DNA of 37,429 nt from Bacillota bacterium (GTDB taxonomy: Bacteria; Bacillota; Clostridia; Acetivibrionales; DSM-1351). The translations under genes were made by a program, and so were the position numbers. The stretch lies in contig JAEZOA010000155.1 of NCBI GenBank assembly GCA_023441625.1, positions 1 through 37,429 of the forward strand. The letters are read 5' to 3'. Shown in pieces: positions 8,270 through 15,529 of the stretch; within the stretch, counting starts at the first letter, position 1; each line of letters begins with the position of its first letter. Under the pieces are notes generated by a model. That model was given only the letters and a program-made list of their open reading frames with translations, had not been told where the DNA came from and searched no databases.

Positions 8270-8718
8270 TCCAGGTTCTTGTTCTTGGAATCGGAAACCG
8301 GTTAATGATGGATGACGGGATTGGTGTATATATGGTGGAAACATTAATTGAGAGGAATAAAAATCCCTGTATCCAGTATGTCGTTGGAGAAACCGATATT
8401 TACTACTGTCTGAAGCATATCGAAAAGGCATCATATGCAATAATTGTGGACGCAGCTTATTTTGATAAAGAACCCGGAGCTATAAGTACCATTTCGCTTG
8501 AGCAAGCTCTTAATAATTCCATATATTCAATATCTATCCATGAGTCTCATTTGCTAGATGAAATTAAAAAGACATTTAAAAGCATTGAAGGACTGTTTAT
8601 TGGCATTGAACCCTATGAGATTAACTATTACTTTGGTCTGTCAGCCACTCTTCAAGAACAATATTTTAAAATTGTTGATGAGATAGAAAATATAATTAAT
8701 CACAAAATGTTCCCGTAG
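8266..8718 (+). CDS. Hydrogenase maturation protease (HyaD/HycI family)
   Basis: This endopeptidase trims the C-terminal tail of the hydrogenase large subunit after nickel loading (150 aa, normal family length). It opens with the family signature VLGIGNRLMMDDGIGVYMVE. The acidic nickel-sensing positions are visible as the DDG aspartates and the VDAAYF aspartate, and a histidine follows in SIHESH. It starts inside the stop codon of the large subunit gene (ATGA overlap), so it is made together with its substrate. The C-terminal half is less conserved, but nothing looks broken. Confidence 0.9.
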   Translation: MIQVLVLGIGNRLMMDDGIGVYMVETLIERNKNPCIQYVVGETDIYYCLKHIEKASYAIIVDAAYFDKEPGAISTISLEQALNNSIYSISIHESHLLDEIKKTFKSIEGLFIGIEPYEINYYFGLSATLQEQYFKIVDEIENIINHKMFP

Positions 8719-8755
8719 CATTAAAGCCGTATTGATAAAAAGGCAGGTGGAAAAT

Positions 8756-9202
8756 ATGAAGAAACTGAATCCAGATAAATTATATGTTAAATTCAGACCT
8801 GGAGTTTCATTGACTGAACCTATAATAGGACGGAAGTATACATTAACGCACTCAGATATAACTGCAGACCTTTTTCTTACAATAGGTCTACAGTTTGCCT
8901 ATGACAAGATCAATGCCATGAGAGATGAGGTTATTGCAGATTGGAGAACTAATAATGGATTACCGTTTCTATATGTATATGTGTATGTAGATGGTCAGTT
9001 CGGTCCAGCAGTATCTGCAGTGCGTAACGCTGTTTTCAGGCGTGAATTGCCCTTAGCTTTGGAAGCTATAAGATACGGAGACCGAAGATTCTTTTCAGTT
9101 CATTCCGAGTTGGATAATTCGCCGATATTTATACACTTTGATTCAACAAACCCCTATTATAATAGGATTGAGAACTGGGGTACTCCTAAAGATTATTTGT
9201 AA
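8756..9202 (+). CDS. Staygreen (SGR)-family protein
   Basis: This 148-residue protein resembles the STAY-GREEN family, whose plant members remove magnesium from chlorophyll a and which also has members in non-photosynthetic bacteria. The family pattern is clear: LNPDKLYVKFRPGVS, then IIGRKYTLTHSDITADLFLT, DEVIADW, FRRELPLALEAIRYGDRRFF, and a closing ENWGTPKDY. ATG 8756 has GCAGGTGG upstream and is preferred to the in-frame TTG at 8732. It lies 37 bp after the protease gene in the same direction, with no terminator between them. Its natural substrate in a non-photosynthetic anaerobe is unknown; a tetrapyrrole-related role beside a possible heme protein is only a suggestion. Confidence 0.8.
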   Translation: MKKLNPDKLYVKFRPGVSLTEPIIGRKYTLTHSDITADLFLTIGLQFAYDKINAMRDEVIADWRTNNGLPFLYVYVYVDGQFGPAVSAVRNAVFRRELPLALEAIRYGDRRFFSVHSELDNSPIFIHFDSTNPYYNRIENWGTPKDYL

Positions 9203-9272
9203 TTTTAAATTGATTTTTGGATAATTTTTTGTGTTATGAAAATTAAAAAACTGCTAGTAGGAATCCTATATA

Positions 9273-9301
9273 TTGACATTATATATAGCATATTACATAA
9301 T
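9273..9301 (+). promoter_or_regulatory. Sigma-A-type promoter for the Big_2 protein gene
   Basis: TTGACA (9273-9278) and CATAAT (9296-9301) are separated by 17 bp, about 28 bases before the start codon at 9329. A TATAGGAGG ribosome site follows. The element separates the downstream gene from the hydrogenase/staygreen unit. Confidence 0.65.
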
Positions 9302-9328
9302 GGTTAAGTATTATATAGGAGGCGATGA

Positions 9329-10408
9329 ATGAAAATGGTAAAAAAAATTGGTTCAATTATTATAGTTTTTATCCTTATAATAATGATAATACCATCAAGG
9401 GTTGAAGCTACAACAGAAGTGAAAGAAATCTGCATAGGTTGGACACTACAGTTATCTGTTAAAACCAATAAAACTGTAACCTGGACCAGTGGAAATACTA
9501 AGGTTGCAACTGTAACAAAAAAGGGACTTGTTACTGGTAAAGGTGTGGGAAGCGTATACATATCAGCAAAGTATGGGAAAGAGACTAAGTCATGGTTAGT
9601 ATCTGTTCAACCTGCTGAAGAAGAAGTTGTTTATTATAATGATATAAGTAAACCGGTAGGGTTAGAAGCATCAAAATCATTGTATGTAGGAGATTCTTAT
9701 ACTTTAAAGCTAAATGGTGTATCTGGTAAAGTGAAATGGGATTCAAGCAATAAAGCAGTTGCAACAGTTTCAAATAAAGGAACTATTACTGCAAAGAAAA
9801 AGGGTACTACTAACATTTCAGCAACTGTTAATAAGAAAAAATATACTTGTAAAGTTACTGTTACAGAAAAAGTAGTTGCTCCATCAATAAATTTACGAAT
9901 AGTTCAAAATGGTAAAGAAATTAAAGTGAATAAGCAAGATCAAGAAATCCATTTAGATAGAAATAAATTTTCATTAAGAGTTAACATGCCATTAGATGGT
10001 GGCGCACAAATATCAGCATTAGATAATCGAGAAGATTATAATCTAACTAAAAGTGGAATTAAGGTGGATAATGTTTTATACCTTTCTCCAGGGACAGGTA
10101 TGGCCGCTAGTGGACAATATGAAACTATGGTTATTGATAATGAAGCCAATCATTATCTTTATTATAGTGATGATCTTAATGAAAGCAGGGTAAAAATGCT
10201 TTCAAAGAATAAAAACAATATAGTAGATGGTGAATGGCAAATACAAGGCATGGAAATTCGTGATACAAGCAATTATGAATTAATAGAGTATTCGTTTGAA
10301 GATTTTCCTCTAAAAGAAATATATCTTGTAATATTTGTTGACTTTGATAATGATAATGTAATTGATTCGGGAGAGTATTCAAAGATAGTTCTTACTTTTA
10401 ATGATTAA
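9329..10408 (+). CDS. Secreted protein with two Big_2 (Ig-like) domains
   Basis: This 359-residue protein has an N-terminal signal peptide (basic KMVKK, then an isoleucine-rich core, likely cleaved near VEA, residue 27). Two bacterial Ig-like Big_2 domains follow at about 30-95 and 105-178, each with the pattern of a TW or KW strand, then (V)ATV, then G.(I/V)T(A/G)K..G, then a closing strand. The C-terminal 180 residues are acidic, beta-rich and not assignable; the stretch DFDNDNVIDSGEY near the end has a calcium-loop look. No catalytic or sorting motif is evident, so a cell-surface or matrix role is inferred. It has its own promoter and an AGGAGG ribosome site. Confidence 0.75.
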   Translation: MKMVKKIGSIIIVFILIIMIIPSRVEATTEVKEICIGWTLQLSVKTNKTVTWTSGNTKVATVTKKGLVTGKGVGSVYISAKYGKETKSWLVSVQPAEEEVVYYNDISKPVGLEASKSLYVGDSYTLKLNGVSGKVKWDSSNKAVATVSNKGTITAKKKGTTNISATVNKKKYTCKVTVTEKVVAPSINLRIVQNGKEIKVNKQDQEIHLDRNKFSLRVNMPLDGGAQISALDNREDYNLTKSGIKVDNVLYLSPGTGMAASGQYETMVIDNEANHYLYYSDDLNESRVKMLSKNKNNIVDGEWQIQGMEIRDTSNYELIEYSFEDFPLKEIYLVIFVDFDNDNVIDSGEYSKIVLTFND

Positions 10409-10454
10409 ATAAATGAAACGAACTGAAGTAACAAAAAGGCTTAGGGCTACGAAA

Positions 10455-10592
10455 CTAATTATTTACTTTTCCTGTGAAGGAGCAGCCTTTCTGTATCCGT
10501 TCCAGGAAAACAGCGCTTCTTTGAATTCGTCGGTCAGCATAAAATTCCAAAAGATTAAAAAGAAGAAAACATCCTGTTATGGTATAGGTCAT
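10455..10592 (-). pseudogene. Possible C-terminal scrap of a membrane protein
   Basis: On the minus strand a frame open through 10592 (ATG) to TAG 10455-10457 reads a hydrophobic segment ending TITGCFLLFNLLEF, then a basic tail ADRRIQRSAVFLERIQKG. It has the composition of a transmembrane helix plus cytoplasmic tail. No ribosome site precedes it, and the frame upstream runs into the terminator hairpin at 10614. It may be a remnant. The overlapping plus-strand frame at 10413-10673 looks less protein-like. The call is uncertain. Confidence 0.25.
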
Positions 10593-10613
10593 GACACCAA
10601 TAACAAAAAAATA

Positions 10614-10670
10614 AATAAGCCATATATTTCAGTACAGAAACAGTACATAAATATATGGCTTATTTTTATA
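10614..10670 (+). terminator. Rho-independent terminator (long hairpin)
   Basis: A perfect 16-bp inverted repeat (10614-10629 with 10649-10664) has a 19-nt loop and is followed by a short T-rich run. Both flanks are A/T-rich, so it could act in both directions. It isolates the biosynthetic operon that starts at 10779 from the upstream genes. Confidence 0.7.
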
Positions 10671-10718
10671 TAATAATCAAGTTTATTGAAATGCTTATCA
10701 CGTTATGTTAGACTTGTT

Positions 10719-10753
10719 TTGACAACATATGCTTAAATATGTAAAAATATACT
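10719..10753 (+). promoter_or_regulatory. Probable promoter of the radical SAM biosynthetic operon
   Basis: TTGACA (10719-10724) is followed at 17 bp by TAAAAA (10742-10747); a better -10-like TATACT lies at 10748-10753 but at a 23-bp spacing. The gene starts at 10779 after an AAGGAGCAG ribosome site. The -35 is convincing; the -10 is ambiguous. Confidence 0.5.
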
Positions 10754-10778
10754 ATAAATTTCTTTAAGGAGCAGAAGC

Positions 10779-11936
10779 ATGCAAAACTTATCAGTTTTCG
10801 ACCCTGTAAAAGTTGCTATTCATGATCATTTCGTCAAAAGTGAAGCACCTGTTTATTTGTACGATAAGATGAAAATTCAGTCCAATTGCCACTCCTTTCT
10901 CCAGCTTCCATACAGCTGTAAGAAAATTCATTTTGCAACCATGGCAAACATACATCCGGAATTTCTTAGCATTATTCGTTCAGAAGGAATTAATGTATTT
11001 GTAAATTCACTACCTCATTTAAAGAAGGTACAACAAATAGGCTATTCTGGCCATGAAATAATATTTACCGCTTCAGCTATGAATGAAGAAGCAATGAAAG
11101 TAGCATTGGATTGTGGAGCAACTGTAAATTTAGATTCATTGGAGCAGATAGAGCTCTGGGGTAAGGTATCAGGAGGCAGTGGTTACGGAATCCGCTGTAA
11201 TATTGGAAATTTGATTGAGCCGAGAAAAACCCGTGCTGGCTATTTTTTAGGTAAAGCAAGCCGATTAGGGCTTTCCATAGATGAAATGAGAACACTTAAA
11301 GGAAACCCCAACGTTAAGGGTCTTCATATATATGTCGGAACCGACATTATGGAAATCGATTATTTTATGGATTGTTATAGTAAGTTAGGTGATTTTGTAA
11401 AGTGGTATCCTCAGCTTGAATACTTGGACTTAGGTGGTGGCTTTGGAATTGAGGATTTAGATCTCTCAGCTGATTTTGATTTAAATGCCTATGGGGAAAA
11501 GGTTAGCATATATATGGAGGAAATCAATACTCAAATTGGGAGGCCACTTACTATGGTGCTGGAGCCTGGTAGAATACTAGGTGGAAAAGCTGGGTATTTT
11601 GCATGCAGAGTGGTTGATGTAAAGTGGCGGGAAAATAATCAACTGATAGGAGTTAATGCTTCTGTCTCGCAGTTTCCACGTCCGCTGTTTTATCCGGACA
11701 CTGCTTTTCATCCTGTAACTATTTTAGATTCATCCGGCAAGCAAAAGGAAAATGAAGAGATTGTGAGCTCCATACACGGCTGCTCCACTTACTCTCGTGA
11801 TTTTCTTGCGCAGGATATTCACACAGGGAAGGTCAGTCCGGGAGATATAGCTGTATTTGGACATGCCGGCTCCTATTGTGCTTCATCCTATACAGAATTT
11901 CTGGGTTTCCAAAAGCCGGAGGAAATATATATATGA
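10779..11936 (+). CDS. Fold-type III (LysA/ornithine decarboxylase-like) protein lacking the PLP lysine
   Basis: This 385-residue protein has the full architecture of PLP-dependent fold-III amino-acid decarboxylases: an alanine-racemase-like barrel (about 25-270) and a C-terminal beta domain. Visible family landmarks are LDLGGGFGI, VLEPGRILGG, a GCSTYSRDFL counterpart of the GPLCDS-D cysteine loop, and GDIAVFGHAGSY. The usual FAxKAN motif, whose lysine holds PLP, reads HFATMAN here, with methionine at position 55. The usual HxH/GSH region reads LHIYVGTD. It may thus be catalytically dead in the normal sense, bind PLP non-covalently, or act as a scaffold. It opens the operon; the acyltransferase gene starts within its stop codon (ATGA). 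Confidence 0.85.
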   Translation: MQNLSVFDPVKVAIHDHFVKSEAPVYLYDKMKIQSNCHSFLQLPYSCKKIHFATMANIHPEFLSIIRSEGINVFVNSLPHLKKVQQIGYSGHEIIFTASAMNEEAMKVALDCGATVNLDSLEQIELWGKVSGGSGYGIRCNIGNLIEPRKTRAGYFLGKASRLGLSIDEMRTLKGNPNVKGLHIYVGTDIMEIDYFMDCYSKLGDFVKWYPQLEYLDLGGGFGIEDLDLSADFDLNAYGEKVSIYMEEINTQIGRPLTMVLEPGRILGGKAGYFACRVVDVKWRENNQLIGVNASVSQFPRPLFYPDTAFHPVTILDSSGKQKENEEIVSSIHGCSTYSRDFLAQDIHTGKVSPGDIAVFGHAGSYCASSYTEFLGFQKPEEIYI

Positions 11937-13030
11937 AATTTATAAACGTTCAGAGTCCTTCGCAGCTTAAAATGTTTTATTCATTTAGCTGTACACTTTA
12001 TAAAGACAATTTGTATTACAGAGATACCGAGCACGATGTGGTGTCAATGCTGGTCGAAAAGAAGTCTGTTTTCTTTCAACATGCGACAATTGAGCCTGTA
12101 TTGGTCATGGATGACACAAATCAAACTGTTTTGGGGCGCTTTTGCATGATAGTGGATCATCATAAGCCCTTTGTTGTTCAAATAGGTTTTTTTGAAGCTT
12201 TGCCAGGCCTTCCAAATCTGGCTGAAGAAATAACTATTGAATGTAAAAGGCGTTTTCCCAACTGTAATAAGCTTATAGTTGGCTTAAATGCACACTTGAA
12301 TTACGGTGCGGGGTTCTTATACTCACGCTTTGATGAAGTGCCTGTATTCGGCTTACCCTACTCAATGGACTATTATATTGATTATTTCAAGGCCTTTGAA
12401 TGTAAAAAAATGTTCTCCTTCCGTTATCCTACTGAGCCATTCTTTGAGTATTTCACCAATAGAAAAAAACGACAGGGGTCAGATAGAATCAAGGTTAGGA
12501 CTATGCGTAAAAAGCGCTTGAAGGAGGAAGTTGCCATATACACTTATTTGAATAATGCCAGCTTCCAAGAACATACCTACTGGTCTGATCGAGCGGAAGC
12601 AGAGGATTATGAACTCTTTAAACCCTTTAGTCCCCTGCTGGATGAGGAAAACCTTCTGATTGCCGAAGTGGATGGAAAGCCAGTAGGTTTTTTGCTTTGG
12701 TACCCTGATTATAATCAGCTTGTTAAAGGAGGAGGGCATATCGGAGCTCTGGAATGGCTCCGCTTCAGGCTTTTTAATCCAATAGACACCTTCAGATTTA
12801 CCGAATTTGGAGTTCACCCACAATACCGCAATACCAGGGTAGTAGATGAAATGATTAGGAAGCTGGCTGAAATAATAGAAAAAACCCCCTATAAAACACT
12901 TGAAGGTGGATTTATCTTTGAAGATAACGCCTCCAGTATAGCTGTTTCGCTGCGTTATGCCTTACGCACCCAAGGAAAGGTATTAGAGCCATATAGGGAA
13001 TATGCTGTGTTTGAATGTCAATTACAGTGA
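11933..13030 (+). CDS. GNAT-type N-acyltransferase, probably two-domain
   Basis: This 365-residue protein most likely transfers an acyl or aminoacyl group. The N-terminal half (VLGRFCMIVD, then IGFFEALPGLP, then the LNYGAGFLYSRFDEVP region and an aromatic YSMDYYIDYFKAF) resembles a GNAT-like family seen in bacterial lipid and secondary-metabolite loci. The C-terminal part (about 235-365) has a GNAT core: LLIAEVDGKPVGFLLWYPD, FTEFGVHPQYRN and FEDNASSIAVSLRYA. The acetyl-CoA loop, normally RxxGxG/A, reads YRNTRVV, so the glycines are missing and the donor may differ from acetyl-CoA. ATG 11933 overlaps the preceding TGA and has GGAGGA upstream. Confidence 0.7.
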   Translation: MKFINVQSPSQLKMFYSFSCTLYKDNLYYRDTEHDVVSMLVEKKSVFFQHATIEPVLVMDDTNQTVLGRFCMIVDHHKPFVVQIGFFEALPGLPNLAEEITIECKRRFPNCNKLIVGLNAHLNYGAGFLYSRFDEVPVFGLPYSMDYYIDYFKAFECKKMFSFRYPTEPFFEYFTNRKKRQGSDRIKVRTMRKKRLKEEVAIYTYLNNASFQEHTYWSDRAEAEDYELFKPFSPLLDEENLLIAEVDGKPVGFLLWYPDYNQLVKGGGHIGALEWLRFRLFNPIDTFRFTEFGVHPQYRNTRVVDEMIRKLAEIIEKTPYKTLEGGFIFEDNASSIAVSLRYALRTQGKVLEPYREYAVFECQLQ

Positions 13031-13041
13031 AAGGAATTCTT

Positions 13042-14037
13042 ATGATAGAAGTAATTAAAAGTGCCAAAGAGCTTCCTGATGAGTGGGATCAAATTGCAGG
13101 TGAATACTTTCAGAGAAAGGAATTTCTGATTCATACCGAAGCCTATAATCCATGCAATCAGTGCTATTATATTTTAAAAGAGAAAGGTCACATAGTGGCA
13201 GGAGCAGTGGTTTACACATTGGCACTGGACATATTTACTTATTTAAAAATAAAAAGCCCAATAAAGATGAGAATATGTGGAATGCCCTGTTCTGTATCGG
13301 CGTCAGGGCTTCTGGGCACAAACGGAATAGATTTACTTCCTGCTATTTTTGAGCAGGAAAGGGGCCTGAAGCTTTTTTTGAATCTCGATGAGCTTCCGGA
13401 GTTTAAAGTGGCAGCAGGCCTTACCTTACCAACAATCATCGTGAATACTCCTTTCTCTTCAATTAAGGAGTATGAATTGGCCATGCGTTACGAATACAGG
13501 CGCAGATATAAAAAGTCTCGGACTAGCTTTATAAATGTCAATGCCATAAGCTCGGATTGCTCAGCATTTGGAGAAAGCGAATACAGGCTCTATTTGGAGG
13601 TGCTGAAAAGAAGTTCAGGAAAGCTTGAAACACTGTCACAGGCTTTTTTCGCAAACTTACCAGCAATATTTAAATTGACCCGTTTTTATTTTGGGGAGAA
13701 ACTGTTGGGCTGGCACATAACAGTTCAATATGAGGAAACCTTATACTTTTTTCTTGGTGGTATAGAGTATAATTTAAATAACCATTATGAAACCTACTTT
13801 AATATGTTGTATGACATAATAGAACTGGGGATAAGAAATAAGGTAAAGCGGGTTGAACTTGGACAGACTGCTGAAGTGCCAAAGCTTAGAACTGGTGGAT
13901 TCATTGCCAAAAAGTATATGGTTGCCCAGCATTCATCACCCTTATTTAACAGTGCATTAAAGCTGGCTAAGGGGATGCTTGAATACAGGTGCAAATTAAC
14001 TCAGAATCATGTTTTCAAGGAGGGCACACAAGGTTGA
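13042..14037 (+). CDS. FemAB-like/GNAT-fold acyl- or aminoacyltransferase
   Basis: This 331-residue protein resembles the FemAB_like/BioF2-like GNAT superfamily, which attach amino acids (often from aminoacyl-tRNA) or acyl groups to amines. Supporting stretches are YYILKEKGHIVAGAVVYTLA, MRICGMPCSVSASGLLG, YRRRYKKSRT, FYFGEKLLGWHITVQYEETL and the C-terminal VKRVELGQTAEVPKLRTGGF, which resembles the final strand-turn of this fold. ATG 13042 is preferred over the upstream in-frame TTG/GTG starts because AAAGGA precedes it. It follows the GNAT gene by 11 bp. Its own stop (TGA 14035-14037) overlaps a TTG that starts the candidate small peptide gene. The substrate is unknown. Confidence 0.65.
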   Translation: MIEVIKSAKELPDEWDQIAGEYFQRKEFLIHTEAYNPCNQCYYILKEKGHIVAGAVVYTLALDIFTYLKIKSPIKMRICGMPCSVSASGLLGTNGIDLLPAIFEQERGLKLFLNLDELPEFKVAAGLTLPTIIVNTPFSSIKEYELAMRYEYRRRYKKSRTSFINVNAISSDCSAFGESEYRLYLEVLKRSSGKLETLSQAFFANLPAIFKLTRFYFGEKLLGWHITVQYEETLYFFLGGIEYNLNNHYETYFNMLYDIIELGIRNKVKRVELGQTAEVPKLRTGGFIAKKYMVAQHSSPLFNSALKLAKGMLEYRCKLTQNHVFKEGTQG

Positions 14038-14126
14038 AAGAAATTGTAAAAATAAGTAAAGGAGGGACCGAGCCCATGCAATTTTCTATCATTATGATTT
14101 GTGCGAAATGCTGGGCATGGGCATAG
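14034..14126 (+). CDS. Candidate 30-residue peptide gene before the first radical SAM gene
   Basis: A TTG-started frame overlaps the FemAB-like stop codon as TTGA and has AAGGAGGG (14017-14024) exactly 9 bases upstream. The product starts MKEIVKISKGGTEPMQ (charged, with a GG) and ends FSIIMICAKCWAWA (hydrophobic, two Cys, two Trp). A second strong site, AAAGGAGGG (14058-14066), precedes an internal in-frame ATG at 14076, which would give just the last 16 residues. The TAG stop overlaps the possible starts of the next gene (ATG 14117; ATG 14129 is two bases beyond). This could be a precursor peptide for the radical SAM enzymes or merely a translational-coupling leader. No homology is recognised. 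Confidence 0.4.
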   Translation: MKEIVKISKGGTEPMQFSIIMICAKCWAWA

Positions 14127-14128
14127 CT

Positions 14129-15529
14129 ATGATACATACTGACAAAGATGGCGGAAAGCTGAAAGTTTTGCTTGTTAGGCCCCGACCGCATGAAGAAACT
14201 ATTGGGCTTCAATATGTTATGAAGGTTGAACCGCTTGAGCTAGAAGTACTTGCGGCTGTTTTACCTGAGAATTGTACTCCAGCAATTGTAGACATGATTA
14301 TGGAGAAGCCCTCTATAGAATATTTTATCCGAGAAGAGAAACCGGATGTTTTTTGTGTGACCGGCTATATAACAAATATTCCTGAAATGATAGAGTACTG
14401 CAGGCTCGCTAAAGCATTAAAGCCCAATGTTATTACAATATGCGGAGGCGTTCACTGCGAAGTTTGTCCTGAGGATCTGAACAGCCAATATATTGATTTT
14501 CGGGTAGTAAGAGATACAATTTCCAGCTTTAAAAATCTTATTACTTATATTAAAGGAGAAGGCCCAAAGCCGGAGGGAGTGCTTCTAAAAAATGAAACAA
14601 CTGTGCTGCCTATTTCGGCTACTGATCCTGCCACTTACCCGGTTATTCCAAGGCGCGACCTTACACAAAAGTTCAGAAAAAAATATTTCTACATATTTCA
14701 TCACCCTGTAGCGCTTTTAAAAACAGCATTTGGATGTCCCTACTCTTGTAATTTCTGTTTTTGTAGGAAGATAACCGGAGGTAAATACGTTGAAAGAGAT
14801 TTGAAAGCAGTGATGACGGAAATAGAGACTATTTCCGAGGAGCATATTTATATTGTAGATGATGATTTTCTCTTTAACAGAAACAGGTTAACAGAATTCA
14901 TCAAGGAAATTCAGGAAAGAAAGATAAAGAAGTCGTTTCTGGTGTATGGAAGGGCGGATTTTATCGCAAACAACCCTGATTTAATAAAAAAATTCGGTGA
15001 GGTTGGGCTGAAAACTGTTATAGTAGGATTAGAATCGGTATTTGAACATGAGTTAAAGGCTTATTCCAAAAACACAACGCTTAAAATCAATGAGGAAGCC
15101 ATGAGGGTACTCAAAGAAAATAAAGTAGACTGCTTTGCAACCGTGATTCTCTCTCCTGATTGGGGAAAGTCAGAGTTCAGAGAATGTGGAGCCAGGCTTA
15201 AGGAAATGGGCATAGGCTATGTGAATCTCCAGCCGTTTACTCCACTGCCGGGAACGGATATTACAACACCCTGCGACCAAGTTTTAGTATCGCGAGATGA
15301 TTACCATAAATGGGATCTGGCGCATATAACTGTAAAGCCCAAAAAGCTTTCTGAAAGAGAGTATTATGGTGAAATAATTAAGCTATACCGCTCCATTTTA
15401 TTTCAGCCAAAAATTATTTTTGAGTATATAAAAACATATCCATTGAGCATGCTGCTCAAAATGCTTTATGGGAGCATAATGGTTTACAGACAATACAAGC
15501 AGAAAATGAAGGAGGCCGGGCATGCCTGA
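14129..15529 (+). CDS. Radical SAM protein with B12-binding-like N-terminal domain (1)
   Basis: About 466 residues. The N-terminal 150 residues resemble the Rossmann-like cobalamin-binding domain of B12-dependent radical SAM enzymes (KVLLVRPRP, then DVFCVTGYITN, then ITICGGVHCEV). The radical SAM barrel starts with the CX3CX2C motif GCPYSCNFC (C203, C207, C210), followed by IYIVDDDFLF, YGRADFI and a glycine-rich VIVGLES segment. Such enzymes often methylate, rearrange or cyclise unreactive carbons. The start is uncertain: TTG 14099, ATG 14117 and ATG 14129 are all in frame; 14129 lies two bases after the peptide-gene stop and removes an atypical extension. It overlaps the next gene by 8 bp. 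It is clearly paralogous to the radical SAM gene at 16953. Confidence 0.85.
   Translation: MIHTDKDGGKLKVLLVRPRPHEETIGLQYVMKVEPLELEVLAAVLPENCTPAIVDMIMEKPSIEYFIREEKPDVFCVTGYITNIPEMIEYCRLAKALKPNVITICGGVHCEVCPEDLNSQYIDFRVVRDTISSFKNLITYIKGEGPKPEGVLLKNETTVLPISATDPATYPVIPRRDLTQKFRKKYFYIFHHPVALLKTAFGCPYSCNFCFCRKITGGKYVERDLKAVMTEIETISEEHIYIVDDDFLFNRNRLTEFIKEIQERKIKKSFLVYGRADFIANNPDLIKKFGEVGLKTVIVGLESVFEHELKAYSKNTTLKINEEAMRVLKENKVDCFATVILSPDWGKSEFRECGARLKEMGIGYVNLQPFTPLPGTDITTPCDQVLVSRDDYHKWDLAHITVKPKKLSEREYYGEIIKLYRSILFQPKIIFEYIKTYPLSMLLKMLYGSIMVYRQYKQKMKEAGHA

Noticed and set aside
10413..10673. Plus-strand 86-codon frame after the Big_2 protein gene
   Set aside because: There is no ribosome site, its composition is odd, it runs through a terminator hairpin, and the opposite strand reads more like protein.
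12306..12521. 71-codon plus-strand frame inside the GNAT-type gene
   Set aside because: It is a shadow of the acyltransferase reading frame with no ribosome site.
14076..14126. 16-codon leader ORF on its own as a separate gene
   Set aside because: It is in frame with and contained in the 30-codon TTG-started frame; it is treated as a possible internal start of the same candidate.
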